30,193 bases of DNA. It comes from an uncultured Prevotella sp. GTDB taxonomy: Bacteria > Bacteroidota > Bacteroidia > Bacteroidales > Bacteroidaceae. The DNA lies in the NCBI GenBank assembly GCA_900555035.1, contig USJX01000032.1, positions 1-30,193 of the forward strand, in the 5' to 3' direction. The notes beneath the pieces are model-generated. The model had not been told where the DNA came from. It searched no databases and was given only the letters and a program-made list of their open reading frames with translations. The position numbers were made by a program, and so were the translations under genes. Of the stretch, positions 23,383-30,041 are shown one piece after another (within the stretch, counting starts at the first letter, position 1; each line of letters begins with the position of its first letter).

Positions 23383-24297
23383 ATGAAAGAACAGAAGGAC
23401 GTCAAGCAACGCATCGAGGAAGGTGAGTTTGCGCAGAGTGCCGAGATCAGTGCCAACTATCTCGACGAGGATATCTTGATTATTGATAACGTCAAGGTAT
23501 TGCAGAATCCCGACCCGATGAGGTTTCAGATGAACATGATTGCATCTTGTCTTCGGGGCAGTCTGCGGGCTGAACTGAATGGGCGGGAAATTCAGGTAGA
23601 AAGGGGCGACATCTTTATCAGTCCGCCCAATTCTATACTCGACATCAAGGAGGTGTCGGCCGATTTCGCATGCACGGCGATGTGCGTAAGCAATCATGGC
23701 TTGCTTGGCATCCTCCGTTCCCATATTTCGGTATGGAATCGTGCCATGTATGTGAGCAAGGTTTCGGTGTTGAAGATGAACGATGTGGATATGTTGTTCT
23801 ACGCCAAGTTCACCGAGCTGGTACGTCTTTGCCTGGATGATACGTTCTGCGAGCGTACATCCTGGAAACCCTACCGCCGCGAGATTGTGGAGACATTGTT
23901 GAAGAGTGCGCTTCTGGCGGTGAGCAACATGCTGCTTGCCGACATGCCTGAAGATGGGGTACGTTTGGGTACGAGTGATATTTTCGACCGGTTCCTGGAG
24001 ATTTTGCAGAAGGAGGAAATCAAGCACCGTCCTGTGGAATACTTTGCCCAGAAGCTTTGTATTACGCCTAAGTATCTCTCCATCATCTGCAAGCGCCATT
24101 CGGGCAAGACGGCGATAGAGTGGATTACGGAATATACGCTTGCCGATATTACGTACTATCTTCGTTCCACCACCATGTCTATCAAGGAGATTTCGGGCGT
24201 TCTGGGCTTCTCCAATACCTCGTTCTTCGGAAAATATGTAAGGGAGCACCTGCATGTTTCTCCGTTGAAATATCGCGAGAGTACTAGGAAGAAATAA
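23383..24297 (+). CDS. AraC-family transcriptional regulator
   Basis: A 304-residue regulator with an N-terminal cupin-like sensing region (about 25-160: IASCLRGSLRAELNGREIQV and RGDIFISPPNSILDIKEV) and a C-terminal AraC-type double helix-turn-helix (about 205-300), with FAQKLCITPKYLSIICKRHS as the first and EISGVLGFSNTSFFGKYVRE plus the GVSPxxYR-like motif HVSPLKYRES as the second. ATG 23383 is preferred over an in-frame TTG just upstream. The ligand cannot be inferred; the arrangement resembles one-component regulators of small-molecule stress or sugar response. It lies 40 bp after rsgA with no own promoter seen, so read-through is possible. A strong hairpin lies 85 bp downstream. Confidence 0.9.
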   Translation: MKEQKDVKQRIEEGEFAQSAEISANYLDEDILIIDNVKVLQNPDPMRFQMNMIASCLRGSLRAELNGREIQVERGDIFISPPNSILDIKEVSADFACTAMCVSNHGLLGILRSHISVWNRAMYVSKVSVLKMNDVDMLFYAKFTELVRLCLDDTFCERTSWKPYRREIVETLLKSALLAVSNMLLADMPEDGVRLGTSDIFDRFLEILQKEEIKHRPVEYFAQKLCITPKYLSIICKRHSGKTAIEWITEYTLADITYYLRSTTMSIKEISGVLGFSNTSFFGKYVREHLHVSPLKYRESTRKK

Positions 24298-24381
24298 ATA
24301 AGTAGGGAAAACATAATGACCCGAAATGACACTGACCCGAAATGACTCGCTTGGAAATAATGACTCGCTTGAAAATAATGA

Positions 24382-24419
24382 AACCGCTCCACCTATTTAT
24401 AAATATAGGTGGAGCGGTT
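24382..24419 (+). terminator. long perfect hairpin after the AraC-type gene
   Basis: Perfect 15-bp stem AACCGCTCCACCTAT / ATAGGTGGAGCGGTT with an 8-nt loop. A weak T stretch (GTCGTTTTAC) follows. Between the gene and the hairpin are two pairs of near-identical short repeats (TGACCCGAAATGAC twice, 24319-24347; CTCGCTTGGAAATAATGA-like twice, 24347-24381). Confidence 0.75.
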
Positions 24420-24447
24420 GTCGTTTTACATTACTTACTTGAATTAC

Positions 24448-24540
24448 TTACATGCAGCTCGTAACACCGAGCGAGGTGGCGATAGCCGTAAGAATACTAA
24501 TGGCTATCTAAATCACCATTTTCCAAGTGTCTTTCTTCAT
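24448..24540 (-). pseudogene. broken smalltalk-type micro-protein gene (in-frame amber codon)
   Basis: Minus-strand conceptual product MKKDTWKMVI*IAISILTAI ending TSLGVTSCM (30 sense positions counting the stop). It aligns along its length with the intact gene at 25635-25739. Codon 11 is TAG (24510-24508) where the intact copy has CAG (Gln), a single-base change. The hydrophobic stretch and the terminal GVTSC are otherwise preserved, so the loss looks recent, or the codon may be suppressed. An additional ATG (24543) precedes the start. It is the last unit on the minus strand of this accessory region. Confidence 0.8.
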
Positions 24541-24587
24541 CATCTTCTACTTTTAAAGGTTTCTACAATTTTTTAAGGGGTGATAGA

Positions 24588-24613
24588 GTCCGCTAAGCGT
24601 CTCGCCGGATTTG
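24588..24613 (-). repeat. truncated fragment of the dispersed double-hairpin repeat
   Basis: GTCCGCTAAGCGTCTCGCCG (from 24588) and the following GATTTG match the start of the 24639 copy (GTCCGCTAGGCGTCCCGCCG GATTTG) with two differences, so one end of the element has been duplicated beside the full copy. Confidence 0.75.
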
Positions 24614-24627
24614 AACAAGAACGCAAG

Positions 24628-24727
24628 CAAGAACGCAAGTCCGCTAGGCGTCCCGCCGGATTTGCAATCCGGCGTTAAAAAATGTCCTAACCTATTGATG
24701 CTCTGCGGATTTGGAATCCGCAGCAAG
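24628..24727 (-). repeat. dispersed double-hairpin repeat, copy B (inverted)
   Basis: The reverse complement of this 100-bp stretch matches copy A (14894-14993) across its whole length with only a few differences, including the same hairpins: GCCGGATTTGCAATCCGGC and TGCGGATTTGGAATCCGCA. It lies in the accessory region between the HU gene and the broken micro-gene. Confidence 0.9.
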
Positions 24728-24749
24728 CAAGAATGCTATTATTTGGGTT

Positions 24750-24842
24750 GGGGGATTACAAATCCCCCGGTTTTAATAGGTCGAACATTTTTTTACGGCG
24801 GATTTCAAATCCGCCGGGACGCCTCACGGGGTTGCGCTCTTG
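24750..24842 (+). repeat. dispersed double-hairpin repeat, copy C (diverged)
   Basis: Same orientation as copy A. The first palindrome is now GGGGGATTACAAATCCCCC (24750-24768) and the second GGCGGATTTCAAATCCGCC; the spacer AATAGGTCGAACATTTTTTT and the tail GGGACGCCTCACGG..GCTCTTG remain recognisable. Stem bases differ from copies A and B but stay paired. Confidence 0.88.
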
Positions 24843-24927
24843 GAAGATTCCCGTTCGAGGTTTCTTCATAACACATCTATTAAAGCAAGACAATCAACAC
24901 AAGGCTCGGCAATCAATGCCTCACCGT

Positions 24928-25542
24928 CTAGAGGTTAACGTGGCCTGAATCACCCTCAGAACCGGTGTCCTTACCGCCACCTTCAGAACCCGTGCCGCCG
25001 GAAGTATCGCCGGTAGTTCCGCCAGAGGTACCGCTACCACCACCAGCAGTACTACCGCCAGCAGTTCCACCACCAGCAGTACCGCCACCAGCAGTACCGC
25101 CGCCCGATGGCTTGCCGGTATCCTCATCGTTCAATCCCTTGTACTCAGCAAGTTCCTCTACCCTCACCTCCTTGAGCAAGGTCTTTACACGCTTGCCATT
25201 GATCATCTCGATGGCAGGCTGGAAGATAACACGCAAGCACTTGATGTTGGCACTCGTAAACTTCTTGGCACTGTCGGCAGGCGTAGAACTGAGGCCCACC
25301 TTGAACGAACCGAAACCGTCCAGCACCACACGGTTGCCCAACGCCAGCTGACCCGATACCTCGGTAATCAAGGCACTCACCACAGCCACCACATCAGGCT
25401 CGGTCAGAGTACAACGGTCGCGAATGTTCTGACACAACTTCTTGGTGTTGATGGTGTCACTCACTACGGCACGGCCGTAAACCTTACCCTGGGTCTTGGA
25501 ACCCTTACGATTGTTCACTACTTTTCTGATCTTTACACTCAT
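24928..25542 (-). CDS. HU/IHF-family DNA-binding protein with Gly/Thr-rich tail
   Basis: A 204-residue protein. Residues ~1-125 resemble the divergent HU-like family of Bacteroidota: after a basic N-terminus (MSVKIRKVVNNRKGSKTQGK) come TKKLCQNIRDRCTLTEPDVV, an ALITEVSGQLALGNRVVLDG segment and FGSFKVGLSS, the counterpart of the GFGTF turn in HU. From about residue 143 to the end the sequence is low-complexity, with GGGTA pentapeptide units (four in tandem, the last GGSTA) followed by Gly, Ser, Thr, Asp and Glu. Long tails of this kind are atypical for chromosomal HU. It likely bends or coats DNA; whether specific to the neighbouring module is unknown. It follows the smalltalk-type gene by 92 bp and has a TAGCTTTG box of its own. 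Confidence 0.87.
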   Translation of the reverse strand: MSVKIRKVVNNRKGSKTQGKVYGRAVVSDTINTKKLCQNIRDRCTLTEPDVVAVVSALITEVSGQLALGNRVVLDGFGSFKVGLSSTPADSAKKFTSANIKCLRVIFQPAIEMINGKRVKTLLKEVRVEELAEYKGLNDEDTGKPSGGGTAGGGTAGGGTAGGSTAGGGSGTSGGTTGDTSGGTGSEGGGKDTGSEGDSGHVNL

Positions 25543-25599
25543 AGATAAAAAAATTAAAGGTTAAACAAAAATTTAAAACTAAAACATTAAAACTAAAAA

Positions 25600-25607
25600 C
25601 AAAGCTA
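25600..25607 (-). promoter_or_regulatory. possible -7 box for the HU-like gene
   Basis: Minus-strand TAGCTTTG fits TAnnTTTG in a very AT-rich gap (25543-25634). No -33 element is clear. Leader about 50 nt. Confidence 0.45.
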
Positions 25608-25634
25608 AAAAATTAAAGTTTAAACGAAAACATT

Positions 25635-25739
25635 CTAACTGCCCATACCCATGCAGGAACTAACCCCCATCGAGGTCAATACAGCCGTGAGTATCGAAAC
25701 AATAATCTGAATTACGGTTTTCCATGTCTCTTTTTTCAT
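25635..25739 (-). CDS. smalltalk-type hydrophobic micro-protein (34 aa)
   Basis: An uninterrupted 34-codon gene too short for usual gene finders. The product begins MKKETWKTVIQIIVSILTAV, continues LTSMGVSSC and ends MGMGS. It resembles the 'smalltalk protein' family that I recall from Bacteroidales annotation; function unknown. Features seen: basic N-terminus, Trp6, one hydrophobic helix (about 9-28) and a Val-Ser-Ser-Cys that satisfies a lipoprotein-type cleavage motif, leaving at most a six-residue lipidated peptide. A related but interrupted copy is at 24448-24540, which supports the reading frame because amino acids are conserved while bases differ. It sits between the M15 peptidase gene (73-bp gap) and the HU-like gene. 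Confidence 0.8.
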   Translation of the reverse strand: MKKETWKTVIQIIVSILTAVLTSMGVSSCMGMGS

Positions 25740-25812
25740 CGTATTATATATTGGTTAAACTATTGTCGCTCAACATTATCGCTCAGCCGGATGTAGCATC
25801 GAATAGAAATGA

Positions 25813-26268
25813 TCACATCAGTATCTGATGCCGGTTCTTCCGCCGAATGGTATAGCTCACATGCAACCAGCGCCGATGCGCTGAGCCTTGAGGCTCCAGA
25901 ATCATCTGGTCGAAATCGCAGTGGTCGCGAATAAAGGAAGAGAACTTCTTCAACTGCTCCTTGTTGGAGATGAAGATGTCGGCAGCCTCACCCAGCGTGT
26001 GCTGACTGCCCGGCACACCATGAACGGCGAGATTCAACTGTGGACAGCGATATCCACTCGTTATGACCACTACTCCACATTGCTGGCGCAATGGTTCCAA
26101 CACATTCTCGCAAAGCAACATCAGTCGGGAAATCACGATTACATGCTGCGGTGTGTTGTCGATGCCATACTTAACGGCTGTGCCCGAACGTAAAAACTCC
26201 CCAAGGGCGAAATGGGGGGAGAGGAGCATCTGATGCATCCTCTCCACTTCCAAATTTGTGTATTCCAT
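25813..26268 (-). CDS. M15-family peptidoglycan peptidase (D-Ala-D-Ala carboxypeptidase/endolysin type)
   Basis: A 151-residue single-domain zinc peptidase. The core VVVITSGYRCPQLNLAVHG leads to GSQHTLGEAADIF, the SxHxxGxAxD zinc motif (His90, Asp97), and the third ligand is His136 in RRWLHVSYT; the Glu of MILEPQ (about 125) is a candidate general base. Proteins of this size and type are frequent in phages, where they cleave peptide cross-links as endolysins. There is no signal peptide or membrane segment, so reaching the periplasm would need another factor. It is the first gene after a strong promoter and is followed by the hydrophobic micro-protein gene and the HU-like gene. Confidence 0.88.
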   Translation of the reverse strand: MEYTNLEVERMHQMLLSPHFALGEFLRSGTAVKYGIDNTPQHVIVISRLMLLCENVLEPLRQQCGVVVITSGYRCPQLNLAVHGVPGSQHTLGEAADIFISNKEQLKKFSSFIRDHCDFDQMILEPQGSAHRRWLHVSYTIRRKNRHQILM

Positions 26269-26430
26269 AATTACTAAATTTTTAGGTTGCCAAAGTCTGT
26301 CTCCTGAAAACTGGTGCCTACTATCACCAGCTAAGTGTCAAAAAACTAACAATCTTCTATAAATCTTAAACACCTTTATGATAATAAATGTCATTGAAAA
26401 CAGATATAGTTACGAATCTGAATTCTGGTG
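26269..26430 (-). other. predicted 5' leader of the M15-smalltalk-HU unit
   Basis: About 155 nt lie between the predicted transcription start (near 26424) and the peptidase ATG. It contains a small hairpin CTGGTG / CACCAG (26311-26330) and is otherwise AT-rich without a coding frame I can support. Confidence 0.5.
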
Positions 26431-26461
26431 CAAAGATACAAAAAAAATCGCACTCTGTCAA
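26431..26461 (-). promoter_or_regulatory. strong predicted promoter of the M15-smalltalk-HU unit
   Basis: On the minus strand TTG (26461-26459), a 20-bp spacer with a T-tract and TATCTTTG (26438-26431) fit the Bacteroidota consensus closely. Confidence 0.72.
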
Positions 26462-26527
26462 GAGTTTGAGGGCAGCATTTTGGGCAGTATTTTGGGCAGC
26501 AACGCAAATAAGCCTATTCCAACCGCA

Positions 26528-26562
26528 AAGGAGCGTTACGTAAAGTTTACGCAACGCTCCTT
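26528..26562 (-). terminator. strong hairpin, probable terminator of the leftward primase-helicase unit
   Basis: AAGGAGCGTT (26528-26537) pairs with AACGCTCCTT (26553-26562), and the inner CGTAAA / TTTACG extends the stem past one mismatch. On the minus strand it is followed by TGCGGTTGG rather than a T-run, so Rho-independent activity is uncertain, but it isolates two predicted units. Confidence 0.6.
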
Positions 26563-26663
26563 CCAATCCCATTTAAGCCTCATTCCATTTCTGAAGGATG
26601 CATCATCCGACTCCAAACAAGCCTTACTCCGCCAGGAGGGTGTATCTCTTTGCTGTTTTCAGG

Positions 26664-26680
26664 CACGGATTACACGGATT
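26664..26680. repeat. CACGGATTA tandem pair
   Basis: CACGGATTACACGGATT is two copies of an 8-9 bp unit. It lies in the non-coding gap 26563-26699, in which I see nothing else. Confidence 0.6.
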
Positions 26681-26699
26681 TTTCATGAGGGATAATAAT

Positions 26700-27121
26700 C
26701 TATCGCAGCCTAATCAATCGCTCGATAATCCTACACTCCTCCACCCCATCCAGATGATTCATGTAAAACAGCGTGATGGTATCAGGCTTGATACCCTGAC
26801 GCTGCTCTCTGGCACGGAACTTGCTCAGCGCCGACGAAGGATGATGCGGAGCCTCCATACCCAACGCCTCGAAACACTCCTGATAAAGCCTTGAGCACTT
26901 CTTGGGCTGCAACAGTTCATCATACATCCCCTGATGCTGACGAAACCCTTCAGCCACCATCATCGGAGCAATGTGACGCCCACATCGTTCACCCATTCCA
27001 CCAGCAGACGCTTGCTCACAGCCCACTCATAGCGGCCCTTCTGCGTCTGCAACCACTCGTAATCCGAAAGCATCAGCGCCTGAGCCCTCGACTTACGCTC
27101 ATTAAATCCTTTCCTATCCAT
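26700..27121 (-). pseudogene. frameshifted ORF of unknown function downstream of the primase-helicase
   Basis: The ATG at 27121 opens a frame beginning MDRKGFNERKSRAQALML, then SDYEWLQTQKGRYEWAVSKR and LLVEWVNDVG, which stops at TGA 26962-26960. The coding signal continues in a different frame to 26702: HIAPMMVAEGFRQHQGMYDE, then LLQPKKCSRLYQECFEALGM, ending ERLIRLR. Joined near 26970-26985, they give about 140 residues with uninterrupted protein-like composition. The junction has no clear slippery heptamer, so a one-base deletion (or a sequencing error) is likelier than programmed shifting. I do not recognise the family. It begins 25 bp after the primase-helicase stop, so it was probably co-transcribed with it. 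Confidence 0.65.
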
Positions 27122-27146
27122 CTATTTCTAGTTTAAAGTTTATAGT

Positions 27147-29333
27147 TTACAGGGCGGTTTTCAACCACGAACCCATATCATGCTCGGGGAATACCTCCTT
27201 GCGGCACTCCGCCTCGCACTCCTGCTGCGACGCACGCTCCTCGTATCTACCACACTCACGGCGCGTGTAATACACCTCGCCCAGACTACTCAGCTGCTGG
27301 TCTCTCACCTTCATCATCTTCATCACCGTGTAGTTCACCGCCAACGGAGAATTCGGATTCTGATCTATCACACGCCTCACGGAGAAAAGGAAATCGGCCA
27401 GGTTCACCCAGTTGGCACTGCCCGCAATCTCGTAGAAATCCAGGTCGCCCTGCGTGCCGTCCTTGTGCTGAATTCTAGGGTGCGCCACCACAAACGTCCA
27501 AATTCCATGCTTGCGGCTCCACGACTGCACCTTGGTCAGGAACTCCTTCACCTGCTGCGTCTCCGTGAGCCGCTCCTTGCCCTCGTCTATCGCCACAAAC
27601 ATATAGGGGTCTATCACCAGGAAATCAAGCCCGTGCTTGCGGCGCAGGCGCTCGCCCATCCTCACGATATACGAAGGCGTGGGCAGCTCGCTCTGAGCCA
27701 CGAAATCTACCATGTGCTCGCCCAGATACGAAATCAGGGGGTCCAGACGGGTGCGCTCCAGCTCGGGATCCACCTCGTGGGTACGGGCATTCTGCACCCA
27801 CTTCTGCAGGTTCGTAATCCCCACACCCACCTGGGCCACGTTGCTGAAATGCTTCGCCTTGTCGGGCAACTCGAACGAGAAGAAGCCCACGCGCTTGTGG
27901 CAGTGGAAGATGAGATGAGCCATCACGCAGTTAAGGAAATCCGTCTTTCCCGAGTTCGGGATGCCCGTCACCACCACCAGTCCGCCCGATGAGGAGAGAT
28001 GGAACACGCGGTCGGTCAATGGACCCATGCCGATGCTGTAGCCGTGGTCAAACTGGCCCAGCATCACCCGCTTGATGTCGTCCGTGTGCTGCTCAGCGGC
28101 ATACACATCCTCCATACCCAACTCCTTGGCACCCAGTACTATCGTCCTCACGGTATCGGCACCGTAGCGGGCATACACCTCGCTGATGTCCTTGCAGCGG
28201 CCAGGCAGTTCGGCCAGGGTAGCCTGGTCGGCATAGATCTTCAGGAGGCGCTTCACCAGTCCCCTGCCCGGGCGGTCGGAGTCGCCGCACACCACTATTT
28301 CCTCCGCCTGCGCAATCCATTCGGCAAAGGCCTCGTGGCTCTTGCGGATATCAGTCTTGCAGCCGCTGGCCACGCTGATTACGTAGGGGAATCCGCACTG
28401 CATCAGGGTGAGTCGGTCCTTCTCGCCCTCGGTGATGATGAGCCGGTCGATGGGTTCGGCATTGATTCTCAGCGGGTTGATGCAGTCGATGCCGTAAGGG
28501 GCACAGGGCTGTGTAGGCGATTTCTGCCAGAAGTCCTTGATGTATCCGCCGTGTGGGTCCTTGGCCACGCTTCTCATCTTCACGTTCACGATGCGGCCGC
28601 ACACACGGTTGCAATAGGCGATGGCCGCCACCTGCTCGTAGCCCTGAGGGTCGTGGCTCTGCGAATCATCCACCTTGTGCGACATGTATCCGCAGCATAC
28701 GCCAGCCCTCTTCGCCGTCTCCACCGAGATACCCATATCCTTGAGATACTGCTTCACCATGGCTCGTGCCGAGATTACATACTGCGGAAGGGGCATAGGG
28801 CTTCCCTTGGAAGCCTCCTCTTCATCGTCGAGTGGGAAAATCATTTTTCGGGTTTTCTCGTCAATTTCTTCATAGTCATCGTCAACCATAGGCGTATAGT
28901 CGGCATCAGCCTTCTGCTTGCCGGCGATGTTGGCACGCAGGTAATATCCGGCATCGATGCTGCTGCCCTCGGCGTGCTTCAGCTGGGCGAGTTCATGCAG
29001 CTGTCCCTTGAACTGCGCCCCCTGGTCGCAGCTCCAGCATAGGAAGAGACCATTCTCCACCTTGATGCAGCATGCCTTCTTGCCGCATTTAGGGCATCGC
29101 ACCTTGATGTTCTGTTCCGTTCTGTACTGCAACTGCTTGAGCAGCGTGATGGTAAGCGAGCGCATCTTCTGCATATCCTTACCCTCCTTGTAAATCTCCT
29201 TTTCCTCAGGAGTCATCACATCGCGCAAGGCCTGGAAGTCATAGGCGGTGTACCAAGGTTTCTCCTGGAATTCATAGTCTGCCTGAACCCCATTCTCTGA
29301 TTGGAATTCATAGCCTGATTGTTCATTCATCAT
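27147..29333 (-). CDS. primase-helicase of the T7 gp4 / Twinkle type
   Basis: A 728-residue protein combining DNA primase and replicative helicase modules. Residues 80-102 form a CxxC...CxxC zinc ribbon (CPKCGKKACC ... CWSC), preceded by a ~75-residue region of unknown role. The TOPRIM primase core has LIITEGEKDRLTL (Glu302), VVCGDSDRPGRGL (Asp351, Asp353) and KDISEVYARYGAD. The C-terminal RecA-like DnaB-type helicase (about 430-728) has Walker A GIPNSGKT (457-464), FFSFELPDKAKHF, Walker B FLVIDPYMFVA (about 575), and a Q/H-motif WTFVVAHPRIQHKDG. Such fusions are typical of phages, plasmids and integrative elements. Start could be ATG 29333 or 29330. It lies in a leftward module and is preceded by an array of degenerate direct repeats. 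Confidence 0.9.
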   Translation of the reverse strand: MMNEQSGYEFQSENGVQADYEFQEKPWYTAYDFQALRDVMTPEEKEIYKEGKDMQKMRSLTITLLKQLQYRTEQNIKVRCPKCGKKACCIKVENGLFLCWSCDQGAQFKGQLHELAQLKHAEGSSIDAGYYLRANIAGKQKADADYTPMVDDDYEEIDEKTRKMIFPLDDEEEASKGSPMPLPQYVISARAMVKQYLKDMGISVETAKRAGVCCGYMSHKVDDSQSHDPQGYEQVAAIAYCNRVCGRIVNVKMRSVAKDPHGGYIKDFWQKSPTQPCAPYGIDCINPLRINAEPIDRLIITEGEKDRLTLMQCGFPYVISVASGCKTDIRKSHEAFAEWIAQAEEIVVCGDSDRPGRGLVKRLLKIYADQATLAELPGRCKDISEVYARYGADTVRTIVLGAKELGMEDVYAAEQHTDDIKRVMLGQFDHGYSIGMGPLTDRVFHLSSSGGLVVVTGIPNSGKTDFLNCVMAHLIFHCHKRVGFFSFELPDKAKHFSNVAQVGVGITNLQKWVQNARTHEVDPELERTRLDPLISYLGEHMVDFVAQSELPTPSYIVRMGERLRRKHGLDFLVIDPYMFVAIDEGKERLTETQQVKEFLTKVQSWSRKHGIWTFVVAHPRIQHKDGTQGDLDFYEIAGSANWVNLADFLFSVRRVIDQNPNSPLAVNYTVMKMMKVRDQQLSSLGEVYYTRRECGRYEERASQQECEAECRKEVFPEHDMGSWLKTAL

Positions 29334-29349
29334 TTGCTTTATTTAAATA

Positions 29350-29452
29350 AAATACTCTTTGTTTTTGAAAGCTCTTTGGTTTTGAAAGCTCTCAGGTTAA
29401 AAGCTCTCTGGTTTAAAAACTCTCTGGTTTTGAAAAACTCTCTGTTGTTCGG
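29350..29452. repeat. six degenerate direct repeats upstream of the primase-helicase
   Basis: Units resembling AAAGCTCTCTGGTTTTG start at 29350, 29368, 29385, 29400, 29415 and 29433, with lengths of 15-20 bp. Conserved core is CTCTnTGGTTT. The array fills the gap between the upstream ORF and the primase-helicase start. Reading it in any frame gives only repetitive residues, so it is not coding. Confidence 0.8.
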
Positions 29453-29474
29453 TTGTGATTTTTCACGGCACAAT

Positions 29475-30041
29475 CTATTCCTCCACCCATTGCTGGTAGT
29501 CGTTGTCCCACTCGGCATGAGCCGAAGGTCGTGGCGGCGCATCCTTCGGAATATACTTGCCCACGCTCTCCTTCGAAGCATCGGGCAGGATGTTTCCCTG
29601 AGCATCCAGCGCCTCGAAGGAATCGTAGAGGCGCTGGTCCGAAGAGGGATGCTGATACTCAAACTGGCAGAGGGGGCGGTTCTTTCGGATGATATTAAAG
29701 CCTTCGACATCCACCTTTCTTCGGATATCCTGCGCCGCTTTCCTGACATTATCCTTCATGAAGGGGAAATTCATCACACGGATGAGCCAGATTTTATTCC
29801 CCTCATCGCTATTTCTAAAAAACGAATCGACCTTGCTCCCCATGTAATTCTTTACATATACCTCAAGGTATCGCATGGTGGCAAGGCTTACGGAATGCTC
29901 TCCGAAAGGAACCTTCATCATCAGCAGGTCCTGGTCCTCATTCGAATTTTTGGTCTTGTCTTCCAGATAACTCATACACTTCACATCCAAATCCTTGATG
30001 ATACTCTCCCATGCGCCCTCATCCGACTTGAGGAAGAACAT
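29475..30041 (-). CDS. unidentified accessory protein, start uncertain
   Basis: At least 188 residues (from MFFLKSDEGAWESIIKDLDV to DNDYQQWVEE at the stop), with no family that I recognise. It has no signal peptide or membrane segment; composition is charged and soluble-like (KVDSFFRNSDEGNKIWLIRV, RRKVDVEGFNIIRKNRPLC) with a proline-rich C-terminal stretch KDAPPRPSAHAEW. The same frame stays open upstream to a TGA at 30188-30186 and reads NDAKSISYDQAFTNF directly before Met 30041, which looks like genuine protein, yet no ATG, GTG or TTG lies in that extension. Further upstream the frame is Asn-rich, from AT trinucleotide repeats (30110-30140). The true start may involve a frameshift or lie past the edge. 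It precedes the primase-helicase in the same direction. Confidence 0.55.
   Translation of the reverse strand: MFFLKSDEGAWESIIKDLDVKCMSYLEDKTKNSNEDQDLLMMKVPFGEHSVSLATMRYLEVYVKNYMGSKVDSFFRNSDEGNKIWLIRVMNFPFMKDNVRKAAQDIRRKVDVEGFNIIRKNRPLCQFEYQHPSSDQRLYDSFEALDAQGNILPDASKESVGKYIPKDAPPRPSAHAEWDNDYQQWVEE

Noticed and set aside
24156..24392. 78-codon minus-strand frame overlapping the AraC-type gene end
   Set aside because: Its N-terminus is encoded by short tandem repeats and the rest is antisense to a well-supported gene.
24588..24842. Possible CRISPR array from repeated palindromes
   Set aside because: The units are about 100 bp, in both orientations and without unique 30-40 bp spacers; no cas gene is nearby.
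26960..27026. Programmed -1 ribosomal frameshift in the split ORF
   Set aside because: No X XXY YYZ slippery heptamer or following stem-loop is evident at the frame junction, so a deletion or sequence error is simpler.
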